DNA from: an uncultured Armatimonadota bacterium
Lineage (GTDB): Bacteria > Armatimonadota > Fimbriimonadia > Fimbriimonadales > Fimbriimonadaceae
Length of the DNA stretch: 56,077 bases
Assembly: GCA_903899015.1 (NCBI GenBank)
Contig: CAIUHP010000099.1
Span: 1-56,077 of the forward strand
Direction: 5' to 3'
Translations under genes and position numbers: made by a program
Shown here: positions 37,760 to 45,637 of the stretch, in pieces
How the letters are laid out: every line of letters begins with the position of its first letter
How positions within the stretch are numbered: position 1 is the first letter of the stretch
The notes under the pieces: generated by a model
What the model was told of the DNA's origin: nothing
The model's database searches: none
Seen by the model: the letters and a program-made list of their open reading frames with translations, nothing else

Positions 37760-40149
37760 ATTCGGACTTTGGCAATCTTTCCTCGCGCGACCGCAATCAG
37801 TTTTCCATGCTCCCGTAGTGTCGCCAGGTGGGGCCACACATGCAACTCAAGGATCCGGCCCTTGATTCGAAGGTTGTGAACGGCAATATTGCGACCGGAA
37901 TTTCCATTTAGGCGGATACGACCGTCGGACTCAACGTCGCAAAGCTGTTCCAGACCAAGGAGACACATGAGCGCGCCCCAGGTGTAGTGAGGGTCCGAGC
38001 CGGATTTGAACGACTTGATGTTGAAATTCTCTCGGCAAGTTCCGTCAACGATCCAGTTCATCATGAACAGCCGGACCGATTTTTCCGCGTAGTCAATCGA
38101 CTCGGCGTCCGTGGCATATTTGCGTATGCCAAGGAAGGCGAGATAGCTTGTTGGCCCCCAAACCGTGCCGCGCCAATAACCTTGAGCCGGAAATGCCGGA
38201 TCGTCTCGAGAGATGGTTGGGCAAACCTGATCACCACCGAACTTCGAGGAGCTGAAGAAAAGGTCGAGCGTTTTGCGACCTCGCTCTTTTGAAGGGGCTT
38301 CCGCAATCAGGGGATAAAAGTTGAGGGGAGAAAGGCGCGTGCTAAAGATTTGTCCCGGCACGTTCAAGAGCGTTTTTTGAACTGAAAGGTGAACTTCTGC
38401 GCCTCCATCTCCTTGGAAATATTCAAGCTGAAAGTGGTGATGGCTCCCCGCTTCAAGTCTCATGGATTTCGAGTCAAGCGCGGTGGGTGCTTGAACCTTC
38501 CACGAGTCAAGGATCATTTGATCGTCAAGCCAAACGCGAACTCCGTCATCCGACACTACGTGAAAGACATAGGCATCCGTGGATGGAGCGGTGAAGTCCG
38601 CAGTAAATCGTGCTGAGAAGTCGTTTTGCCCAAATCCTGCTGCAGGTCCGTTGGTCCAACCAAAATCAACTTTCGACTCATGCCTCACGAGGGGATCGCC
38701 AGCTAGTTTTCTTCCGTGATAGAACTCACTTCGAAATCCGGGTTTCCCGTCCGCACTGAAGACCGACTCTTGATCGAGAGTCTCAACCGGTTGTTTTGGA
38801 GTCCAATATCGGTAGCAATAGGCATTGAGCGCGCTGTTCCACAGTTTATCGTTCATCCGCTGAGCAATCTTGGCTCGCTCATCTCGAAAGGCTTTAGCGT
38901 CCGCTTTGCGGCCAATGGTATCGGCGATCTTAGCAAGATAGTCTGCGTCCATCGCGTAGAGTCCGGTGAGATCGGTGGAGTCCAAATTCATGTTGGGTCC
39001 GACCATCTTGCCGTCATCAAACATCGGGCTATCGTCTAGTCCGCTTTCGTACTTTGCATTCTGGAGATCACCGGTCGAGCTTCCCCACTCAAGGATTCCA
39101 TCATGATTACCGTCCCGTTTCGCGTACCACCATTGATGCCACTTCACTAGCTTGGGATAGACCTCCTTGAGAAAGGCTAAGTCAGGTGCCCGTTGGTTGA
39201 TCTTCCAAACGCACATCGCGCCGACGCAGGGCTGAGAACGATCCACACTGGTTCCCCATCCGCGTCCGGAATAATTCGGTACGAATCCGTCCTTCGTCAC
39301 ACCGTTTAGTGCAGCACGAACCGTTTGTTTGGCGCCGGCAGGGTCTTCAAGGCTTGAGAGAAGCCCATTGAAGAAGCTGTCCCAACAGAACAAAACTTGG
39401 CCATCGGGTAAGCACCACCGACGGGACACAATCTGCGCCAACCGTCCTGTCTCTATCGAGAAGACCTTGGAGTTACCCATCTGGTTCTGAAGTGGATCGA
39501 CAAAACCACCCCAATCGCCTTCAGACCACAATCGGGTCTTCAAATATCGCTTTTTAGCTCGGTCAAGAATGGTTTCTGCGAGGCGTGGACTGGCAAGTTT
39601 TTCCACTCCAATTGAGAAATTGAGAGGAGATTTCTTACTCACCAGATACCTTCCCGACCATCCACTTGCTTGGATGCCGCTGGGCAAGACATGTCCGTCG
39701 ACATCCAGGGATACGGCCAGGTTTCCCGACTTCTCGATGTGTCGGCTCGGGTTCGCAACGAATTCGGGTTGAGACCCGGGCCAGGCCTTTCCAAGGCGGA
39801 GCCTAATTTCCGTATCGCCGGTGGTGCTGACTGTTCCAACTGCCGAACCTGAACCCGTTAGCCCCCATTCGTAAGTAACTTTCGATTGTCCTACTTCCCA
39901 GGAAATGCGGTGATAGCTGTCATCCGGTGCGGCCTCGCCAAACCGAAGCTTCGCGGCGGATAGATCGTTGTAGCCTTTGTGAACTTTTCCATCTTTGCCC
40001 ACCCATTCAATGCTCAGAAGGACGGATTCCTTGGCGCCTCGATAAACGACTACCCCGGCAAGTGCATCGGTGTAGTGGGTGCCGATCACTACGGGCTGAG
40101 CAGGCGGTATCAGTGTGAATAATGAGGCTAGAAGAGGCGATAAGTTCAT
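37756..40149 (-). CDS. GH63-like (MGH1/trehalase-clan) glycosidase with inserted PA14 domain
   Basis: A 797-residue secreted (alpha/alpha)6-barrel glycosidase of the GH63/GH37 clan. Signal peptide MNLSPLLASLFTLIPPAQP. A beta-sandwich N-domain (to ~200) leads into the barrel: VLFCWDSFFNGLLSSL, then DGFVPNYSGRGWG, DGNHDGILEWGSS, YESGLDDSPMFD (acid region) and GLYAMDADYLAKIAD. A PA14-like sugar-binding domain (FRSEFYHGRKLAGDPLVRH to YFQGDGGAEVHLS, ~470-600) interrupts the barrel before its last helices (YWRGTVWGPTSYLAFLG and the NFNIKSFKSGSDPHYTWGAL end). It probably cleaves alpha-linked glucose or mannose. ATG 40149 is chosen over TTG 40164 for the signal peptide. The stop overlaps the GH26 stop. 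Confidence 0.78.
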   Translation of the reverse strand: MNLSPLLASLFTLIPPAQPVVIGTHYTDALAGVVVYRGAKESVLLSIEWVGKDGKVHKGYNDLSAAKLRFGEAAPDDSYHRISWEVGQSKVTYEWGLTGSGSAVGTVSTTGDTEIRLRLGKAWPGSQPEFVANPSRHIEKSGNLAVSLDVDGHVLPSGIQASGWSGRYLVSKKSPLNFSIGVEKLASPRLAETILDRAKKRYLKTRLWSEGDWGGFVDPLQNQMGNSKVFSIETGRLAQIVSRRWCLPDGQVLFCWDSFFNGLLSSLEDPAGAKQTVRAALNGVTKDGFVPNYSGRGWGTSVDRSQPCVGAMCVWKINQRAPDLAFLKEVYPKLVKWHQWWYAKRDGNHDGILEWGSSTGDLQNAKYESGLDDSPMFDDGKMVGPNMNLDSTDLTGLYAMDADYLAKIADTIGRKADAKAFRDERAKIAQRMNDKLWNSALNAYCYRYWTPKQPVETLDQESVFSADGKPGFRSEFYHGRKLAGDPLVRHESKVDFGWTNGPAAGFGQNDFSARFTADFTAPSTDAYVFHVVSDDGVRVWLDDQMILDSWKVQAPTALDSKSMRLEAGSHHHFQLEYFQGDGGAEVHLSVQKTLLNVPGQIFSTRLSPLNFYPLIAEAPSKERGRKTLDLFFSSSKFGGDQVCPTISRDDPAFPAQGYWRGTVWGPTSYLAFLGIRKYATDAESIDYAEKSVRLFMMNWIVDGTCRENFNIKSFKSGSDPHYTWGALMCLLGLEQLCDVESDGRIRLNGNSGRNIAVHNLRIKGRILELHVWPHLATLREHGKLIAVARGKIAKVRI

Positions 40150-40164
40150 AAGCAAGAATCTCAA

Positions 40165-40635
40165 TTAGAGGACTTTGAGTAACTGGCGCATCGCGCCGAG
40201 GTGATAGAAAACGTGAGGAACCGGAGCTAATACCGATTCAAATGCCCGTATCTCTGACCAGTTCTCGTTGGTACTCAACCAACCGAGATAAAGCTCATAT
40301 TCACTTTTGATTTTGAATTTGAGGTCGTTCCACTCTTCCTCAGTCACTGTTTCCACTAACCAAGAAGAGTTCCAAGTGCCTTCGGGTTTAGGGAGACCTT
40401 GAGCAGTGTTGGCCGCCCTCAGAAGATAGAGCAAGTGAAACGCGTGCGCGGCGAGGCTGGCACTGGAAGCACTTGGCTTGACCGAAGCCCGTTCCGCATC
40501 GGCTGATTCCAATGCATCAAAGATGCCTTCCTTGCCTTCCACAACCCATGTGTAATTTTGCCCAACGGGTACTCCTTCGAAAGCCTCTCGAAAGAGAGTG
40601 GATACAGCCGCCTGAAAATCGCTATTGATTCCCAT
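40165..40635 (-). CDS. DinB/YfiT-like metalloprotein
   Basis: A 156-residue four-helix-bundle protein with DinB-superfamily features. The first metal-ligand helix is SASLAAHAFHLLYLLRAAN, and the closing motif VPHVFYHLGAMRQLL supplies the last two His. Members are often thiol-dependent transferases or hydrolases using bacillithiol or mycothiol, but many are uncharacterised. It lies between two carbohydrate-related genes on the same strand, 22 bases after the beta-helix gene's stop and 15 bases before the GH63-like gene's start. TAAGAT lies 10 nt before ATG 40635. Confidence 0.72.
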   Translation of the reverse strand: MGINSDFQAAVSTLFREAFEGVPVGQNYTWVVEGKEGIFDALESADAERASVKPSASSASLAAHAFHLLYLLRAANTAQGLPKPEGTWNSSWLVETVTEEEWNDLKFKIKSEYELYLGWLSTNENWSEIRAFESVLAPVPHVFYHLGAMRQLLKVL

Positions 40636-40657
40636 ATTTGAGGCTATCTTATCAGAG

Positions 40658-43036
40658 CTAGGGCACTTGGAAGGACATAAGATTCTCCCTTTGGCCCCGC
40701 CAGATGATCCATTTCTCGTGGTTTCCGATGGATAGGTTCTTCCAAGTTGATGTTAAATCGGCTCGACTTGATATGGGGAAGATGCCAACCTTGAGGATCA
40801 CATCGAGAGGGTGCAGACCGAGTTTGGCGGCAATGCTGTGTGCCGGGACTTCCACGATGAGCACTCCCGTTTCCGATCCTAAGCCGACCGCCGACTGCTC
40901 ACCTAAGCCGTTCAAGTTCTTGATTTTTGCTCCTAACCAATCAACAGTTTCATTGTCTCGCTCGAAAGAAGCGAGTTCTCGAATCCCGGATGGAAGGACG
41001 GGAGTTTTCGCACGCGCGCGCAGCTTAGGATCCAAAACTCCAAACTGATCCATTCGAAAGTTTCGAAATCCTAACGTCAATGCCGGCGACCCTGGTTTCA
41101 CTTGGTAATTTCCGTGGAGCGGATCGACAAACATGGCGTCCGCCAACACCGAATGAACATCACGGCCACTTTGCTTTTGGAGCGCGGTTGCGGGAGCCTT
41201 TGAAGCGCGCTCGGTGTGAAGTAAATTATTGTCGACTCGTTCGTCGAATGGCGGTGGAACCTGAATGATTTGGTATGGCGTGAACACAATGTTCTTGCTC
41301 AGAACGTCTTGGCTCTTGTTGAACCAGACATGGATGTGGAAGCTGTTGTCCACGATTATGTTGTTCTCGCAGACTCGATAGAAGCCCTCCCGAAGCTTCA
41401 ATCCGCCATGTAGGCAAAGGTTTCCGATGATGCGATAATTGGATGAACCGTCATCGAGATCTACGTCCCAACCGTGATCGCACCGCCATCGGTTGTTCAG
41501 TAGGGTGTTGGGTTCGAAAGCATCCAGCAAAGGCAATTTTGAGTGGTCGGTGTCTGCGATGTGATTCAAATCCACATCTTCGAGCCGCCAATATCGGTCG
41601 CGTCCCCACGAGTTAAACGACCCGTGGTCGCCCGTCTCTTTGACGGTGTCGAAAACGTCACAACCCTCAATCAGGTGACCACCCCAACAACCATCCCCGA
41701 TGTTGATTCCTGCTCGGGGTACGTCGTAAATGGAGCAATGCCGTACGGTGATGCGGCGAGACATTGCAATTTCGATCGGGGCACTTTGCTTTTCGATGCG
41801 GCCGGTCCGAGTGATCAGACAATTATCAACCAGGCAATCGCTTGGGTAGTCATTGGTGAGGGGACCAGACTTGAGGTCGATCTCACTCAACTTGTGGCGT
41901 TGATCGTATTCAAATAAGGGGCTTCGAACCGCTTTGGGGCTGCCAACAAACGAGACACCATTTGCTCCCGCATTCTCGATGCGACACTTACTCACTTTGA
42001 AGTGCCGGTTAAAGTTGCTGACGAAAACCGCGTTACCCCCTACTTCGTCGAAGAAGCAGTCTTGGATGATGCAGTTCTCGGTTCCATCTGCGTGAATCGC
42101 ACCTCCTCGGTAGATGGTCCAATCACTACGAAGAAGCGGTTCCTTGTTTTGCATGAAGGTACGTGCGACTCGCCTAAAGGTGATGCCTTCGATGGAGACA
42201 TCTTTCACTGGCTGGGCTTCCGAGCCCTCGAGTTTCACGAGGTTCGAGAGACTCACGCCTTCTATTTCGGCCGATTGAAGATCGAGTCCCTTGGGTGGAT
42301 AGTAGTACAGGGTATGAGTCGATGAGTTCAGGAACCACTCGCCAGGTGAGTCCAGTTCTTCGAAGATTCCTTCCACGAACATCACGTCCTTTTTGAAGCC
42401 GACTTGGCGATTATTCTGCCAGCCACCCTCGTAAGTCAGCCCCCCCTTCGCGTCCTTACCAGTGATTTGGTAGTGCACATCACCCCATTCATAAGCATGC
42501 AAAGCGTGGATATATCCTCCTGTAGGATCGGACCATGACTTGATGCGAGCAGGTGATAGACAGTCGGCCGCGACACCGTCAAAGAACTTTGCCTTGGGAT
42601 CGTAGTTCGGATAGCGAGCGAGCGGTTGCCACACCCCATTCACAAAGAGCTGATCCGTCTTGAACCCGACTGGAACGGTGGTTTGGAAGATGCCGTCGCG
42701 ATACGGTTGCCACGACGGATGAATGGCTGTGGCACCGCTTACAGAGACGGTCGCGCCTTTTGCGGCACGGATTTGTAGGCCCGAATCGGCAGGTTCTAAA
42801 ACCAGCGGTTTGGCCAAGCGATACGTTCCCGACTCAACGGTGATGACTCTGTTTTCATCCGAATGGCCGCGTAAGCGGAGCACCGCTGCTTCCAACGTTT
42901 TGAGAGGTTGGGATTTTGATCCCGAGCTTGCATCGTTTCCAGTTGAGCTGACAAAGATTTCCATCGGTGAGGACAGCGGTTGTACGGTCGGAGCGGCGTG
43001 AGTGGGCAAACAGATTAACGAAATGAAGATCACCAT
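40658..43036 (-). CDS. Secreted right-handed beta-helix protein with C-terminal PDZ domain
   Basis: A 792-residue exported protein. ATG 43036 gives a signal peptide (MVIFISLICLPTHAAPT); the frame stays open to 43135. FVSSTGNDASSGSKSQPLKT is the common start of beta-helix polysaccharide-active proteins. Coils follow (VKDVSIEGITFRRV, NCIIQDCFFDEVGGNAVFV, FKVSKCRIENAGANGVSF, ITVRHCSIYDVPRAGINIG). A C-terminal PDZ-like module ends it (TGVLIVEVPAHSIAAKLG then LHPLDVILKVG). The architecture suggests a glycan-binding or lyase-like enzyme, as in GH120/PL-type beta-helix proteins; no catalytic residues can be named. It is divergent from an alpha/beta hydrolase with abutting promoters. Confidence 0.82.
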   Translation of the reverse strand: MVIFISLICLPTHAAPTVQPLSSPMEIFVSSTGNDASSGSKSQPLKTLEAAVLRLRGHSDENRVITVESGTYRLAKPLVLEPADSGLQIRAAKGATVSVSGATAIHPSWQPYRDGIFQTTVPVGFKTDQLFVNGVWQPLARYPNYDPKAKFFDGVAADCLSPARIKSWSDPTGGYIHALHAYEWGDVHYQITGKDAKGGLTYEGGWQNNRQVGFKKDVMFVEGIFEELDSPGEWFLNSSTHTLYYYPPKGLDLQSAEIEGVSLSNLVKLEGSEAQPVKDVSIEGITFRRVARTFMQNKEPLLRSDWTIYRGGAIHADGTENCIIQDCFFDEVGGNAVFVSNFNRHFKVSKCRIENAGANGVSFVGSPKAVRSPLFEYDQRHKLSEIDLKSGPLTNDYPSDCLVDNCLITRTGRIEKQSAPIEIAMSRRITVRHCSIYDVPRAGINIGDGCWGGHLIEGCDVFDTVKETGDHGSFNSWGRDRYWRLEDVDLNHIADTDHSKLPLLDAFEPNTLLNNRWRCDHGWDVDLDDGSSNYRIIGNLCLHGGLKLREGFYRVCENNIIVDNSFHIHVWFNKSQDVLSKNIVFTPYQIIQVPPPFDERVDNNLLHTERASKAPATALQKQSGRDVHSVLADAMFVDPLHGNYQVKPGSPALTLGFRNFRMDQFGVLDPKLRARAKTPVLPSGIRELASFERDNETVDWLGAKIKNLNGLGEQSAVGLGSETGVLIVEVPAHSIAAKLGLHPLDVILKVGIFPISSRADLTSTWKNLSIGNHEKWIIWRGQRENLMSFQVP

Positions 43037-43103
43037 CGATTGGCCTATTATGCGCCGACAAGGAGAGACTCTCCTGTCTGGTTTAAACGTTATAATGCGA
43101 GAC
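43037..43103. promoter_or_regulatory. Divergent promoter pair for the beta-helix and hydrolase genes
   Basis: TATAAT at 43091-43096 is 7 nt before ATG 43104 (plus strand). CATAAT on the minus strand (43047-43052) is 10 nt before ATG 43036. The two -35 regions would fall in the same ~20 bases around 43068-43075, so the promoters overlap and could be jointly controlled. The tract also includes GTTTAAAC (43081-43088), a perfect 8-bp palindrome next to the plus-strand -10. Confidence 0.55.
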
Positions 43104-43901
43104 ATGGAGCTTCTGGCGCTTGCCGTCCTACTCACGATGCCAATTACGAAATCGACACCCCAGTGGCCGGGAACGGTTGGCGACTATCACGGCTTCGTGA
43201 TGCACTCGTTCAAAGTGGATGGATGTGACTGCAACGTGGTTGAACCCAAGTCGGTTGGCAAAGGAAACCATTGGATCTGGCGGATGGAGTTCTTCGATCA
43301 CCGCCCGATGGCGGATTTGGCTCTCTTAGAGAAAGGCTACTTTTTAACCTACATGAACGTTGGCAATACGTTTGGAGCGCCGAGTGCAATTGACCATCTG
43401 GACAAGTTCTATTCCGAAATGACTCGAACCTACAAACTCAATCGTAAAGTAGTTCTTGAAGGCTTTAGTCGTGGCGGTCTTTACGCTTACAACTTCGCGG
43501 TTCGCGACCCTAGACGAGTTGCCGCGATTTACGGCGACGCACCCGTCTGTGATTTCACCAGTTGGCCCGGAGGTAATGGAAAAGGCCCCGGCAGTAAGGA
43601 TGATTGGACCAGCCTGATCAAAACTTACGGGTTCAAAGACGAGGCGGAAGCACTGGCATATCGCCACAATCCGATCAATGAATTGGCAACTTTAGCCAAG
43701 GCTCATATCCCGATTCTACATGTCATCGGATCCGCCGACGAGGTAGTTCCTGTTTCCGAAAATACCGACCTTGTCGAGGAGCGCTACAAGAAACACGGTG
43801 GCACGATTGAAGTCATTCGCAAGCCGGGCGGGCTGCACCATCCCCACAGCCTGGATGATCCGACACCGATCGTCGAATTCGTTCTTAAACATCAACGCTG
43901 A
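43104..43901 (+). CDS. Secreted alpha/beta hydrolase (dienelactone-hydrolase/esterase-like)
   Basis: A 265-residue alpha/beta hydrolase. ATG 43104 is fixed by TATAAT 7 nt upstream and by a hydrophobic N-terminus (MELLALAVLLTMPITKS) that looks like a signal peptide; the frame is open upstream to 43002. The nucleophile elbow is VLEGFSRGGLYAYNFA (Ser), the acid is in HVIGSADEVVPVSE (Asp), and the His is in LHHPHS near the C-terminus. An early KPxxxAxxxPWxxR-like lid (VGKGNHWIWRMEFFDHRP) suggests a carbohydrate or acyl esterase. Divergent neighbour is the PDZ beta-helix protein, so joint glycan deacylation is possible. Confidence 0.8.
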   Translation: MELLALAVLLTMPITKSTPQWPGTVGDYHGFVMHSFKVDGCDCNVVEPKSVGKGNHWIWRMEFFDHRPMADLALLEKGYFLTYMNVGNTFGAPSAIDHLDKFYSEMTRTYKLNRKVVLEGFSRGGLYAYNFAVRDPRRVAAIYGDAPVCDFTSWPGGNGKGPGSKDDWTSLIKTYGFKDEAEALAYRHNPINELATLAKAHIPILHVIGSADEVVPVSENTDLVEERYKKHGGTIEVIRKPGGLHHPHSLDDPTPIVEFVLKHQR

Positions 43902-43903
43902 CC

Positions 43904-44683
43904 TTATTGAGCCAGCCCAGGATAGAGGCGAGATGCGATCACGACGACCACCAGGGTTGAGATGGCGAGGACCAAAAGGTCAACTCCTATCGGAAATCCT
44001 TGCGGTCCGCCAACGATCATCGTGCTGCGAAGAAGGTCAACCTGATAGGTCAACGGGTTGAGTTGTGATAAGACTTTGAGCCACGACGGCATCATCTCAA
44101 TGGGATAGATCGCATTGCTCGCAAAGAAAAGGGGCATGGTCAGCACTTGACCAATACCCATGAATCTCTCACGGGATTTGACGATGCAAGCGATGATTAG
44201 GGAGAACGTCGAGAAGAAGGCTGCACCTAAAATGATCGCGAGGACACCGCCCAAGAGAGCGACCGGATTCCAATTGAGATGCACTCCGAGACAGAGAGAA
44301 AGGGCGTAGACGAAGAAGCTTTGAATGACTCCACGAATGCCCGCCGACATGGCTTTCCCCGCAACCAGAGCAGACCGAGGTGCTGGACTCACGAGATACT
44401 TTTGCAGGATCCCGAGATCCTTTTCCCATATCGCTGATAACCCGTAAAAGATGGATGTAAACAGGACGCTTTGGGCAAGAATTCCCGGGGCCATGAAATC
44501 GAGATAAGCGAGGTTTCCGGTATGAATGGCCTTTGTCCGAGCCATAACTTGACCGAAGACAAGCATCCAAAGCGCGGGCTGGATGGCACGGGTGAGAACT
44601 TCCGTGGGGTCCCTGCGCAGCTTGGTAGTCTCCACTTCCACCATTGCCCAAGACTTGATTGCAAAGCTAGAAACGATATTCAT
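43904..44683 (-). CDS. ABC-2 type transporter permease (DrrB-like)
   Basis: A 259-residue membrane protein with six predicted helices of the ABC2_membrane family. Blocks are the N-terminal RRDPTEVLTRAIQPALWMLVFGQ, LDFMAPGILAQSVLFTSIFYGL, the ABC-2 signature segment KDLGILQKYLVSPAPRSALVAGK, and the C-terminal ASNAIYPIEMMPSWLKVLSQLNPLTY (quoted in part), which is diagnostic of NodJ/DrrB exporters. Its start overlaps the ATPase stop by 4 bases, so it is coupled. The substrate is unknown; drugs, lipids or glycans are exported by relatives. It converges on the hydrolase gene with 2 bases between stops. Confidence 0.9.
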   Translation of the reverse strand: MNIVSSFAIKSWAMVEVETTKLRRDPTEVLTRAIQPALWMLVFGQVMARTKAIHTGNLAYLDFMAPGILAQSVLFTSIFYGLSAIWEKDLGILQKYLVSPAPRSALVAGKAMSAGIRGVIQSFFVYALSLCLGVHLNWNPVALLGGVLAIILGAAFFSTFSLIIACIVKSRERFMGIGQVLTMPLFFASNAIYPIEMMPSWLKVLSQLNPLTYQVDLLRSTMIVGGPQGFPIGVDLLVLAISTLVVVVIASRLYPGLAQ

Positions 44684-45477
44684 CCGAGCCTCTTCGCAGT
44701 TCGACGGGCCCGGGCCGCTTCTTTAAATCCGCCTGCTTCTTCGATGTGCTTGCCCGCGTAAGCAATAAAGACATCGTCCAGCGTCGCCTCCCGATTTCCG
44801 ATGGAAGCCTTCAGTTCATCGGAAGTTCCAACAACGACCATTTTGCCGCTGTTCATAATTCCCATTCGGTCGCAAAGGCTCTCCACTTCTTCCATGAGGT
44901 GAGTGGTCAATAAGATCGTGGTCTGGTAGTTATCGCGAAGCTGAAGTATATGCTCCCATACCGAAGCTCGGGCTACCGGATCGAGTCCCACTGTCGGCTC
45001 GTCGAGGAATAACATTTTGGGTCGATGCAGCATCGATTGCGCGATCTCTAGCCGTCGGATCATGCCTCCTGAAAACTGCCGCACTCGTTTGTCGGCGACA
45101 TCCGAAAGGTTCATAAACTTCAGGGCCTCAAGGGATCGAGAAAGGCGTTCGTCACGCGGAACGTCGTACAGTTTGGAGTAGAGGAGTAGATTCTCCTTCG
45201 CGGTTAAATCGCCGTCCGCCGAAACCATTTGTGGGACGTAACCGATTTGTCTCCGAACCACGGAAGATTGCGTGCGGATATCGAATCCGCAAATGCGTGC
45301 GGTACCGGAAGTCGGCGCGAGGAGGGTCGTGAGCATCTTGATGAGCGTGCTCTTCCCCGCTCCGTTTGGCCCCACCAACCCAAAAACTTCTGACTCCTGA
45401 ACCGTGAATGAAACACCATCCACTGCTACTAGATCTTCATATCTCCGAGTCAACGAGTCAGTCTCTAAAATGTTCAA
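44680..45477 (-). CDS. ABC-2 transporter ATP-binding protein (DrrA-like)
   Basis: A 265-residue ABC ATPase: Walker A GLVGPNGAGKSTLIK (residues ~34-48), Q-loop YVPQMVS, signature QFSGGMIRRLEIAQ, Walker B MLFLDEPTVGLDP and H-loop LLTTHLMEEVE. The C-terminal extension (LDDVFIAYAGKHIEE) is the DrrA/NodI-type tail. With the permease it forms an exporter as a 2+2 complex. The start is TTG 45477, since no in-frame ATG precedes MNILETDSLTRRYE-like conserved residues; TAGAAT lies 10 nt upstream, again with little room for a leader. Confidence 0.93.
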   Translation of the reverse strand: MNILETDSLTRRYEDLVAVDGVSFTVQESEVFGLVGPNGAGKSTLIKMLTTLLAPTSGTARICGFDIRTQSSVVRRQIGYVPQMVSADGDLTAKENLLLYSKLYDVPRDERLSRSLEALKFMNLSDVADKRVRQFSGGMIRRLEIAQSMLHRPKMLFLDEPTVGLDPVARASVWEHILQLRDNYQTTILLTTHLMEEVESLCDRMGIMNSGKMVVVGTSDELKASIGNREATLDDVFIAYAGKHIEEAGGFKEAARARRTAKRLG

Positions 45478-45637
45478 GGCTCATTCGATTCTACGTGAGG
45501 CACGCCTTGTTGATAGCTTAGGATTTTCGAGGAATAACACGTGCTGGGTTCCGAGCCTCTCCTTTCAAATGAGTTCGACTTGACCCACAGGTGTCTATAC
45601 GAGACAGGCTGAATTCCGCTAGGCTAGAAGGACAAAG

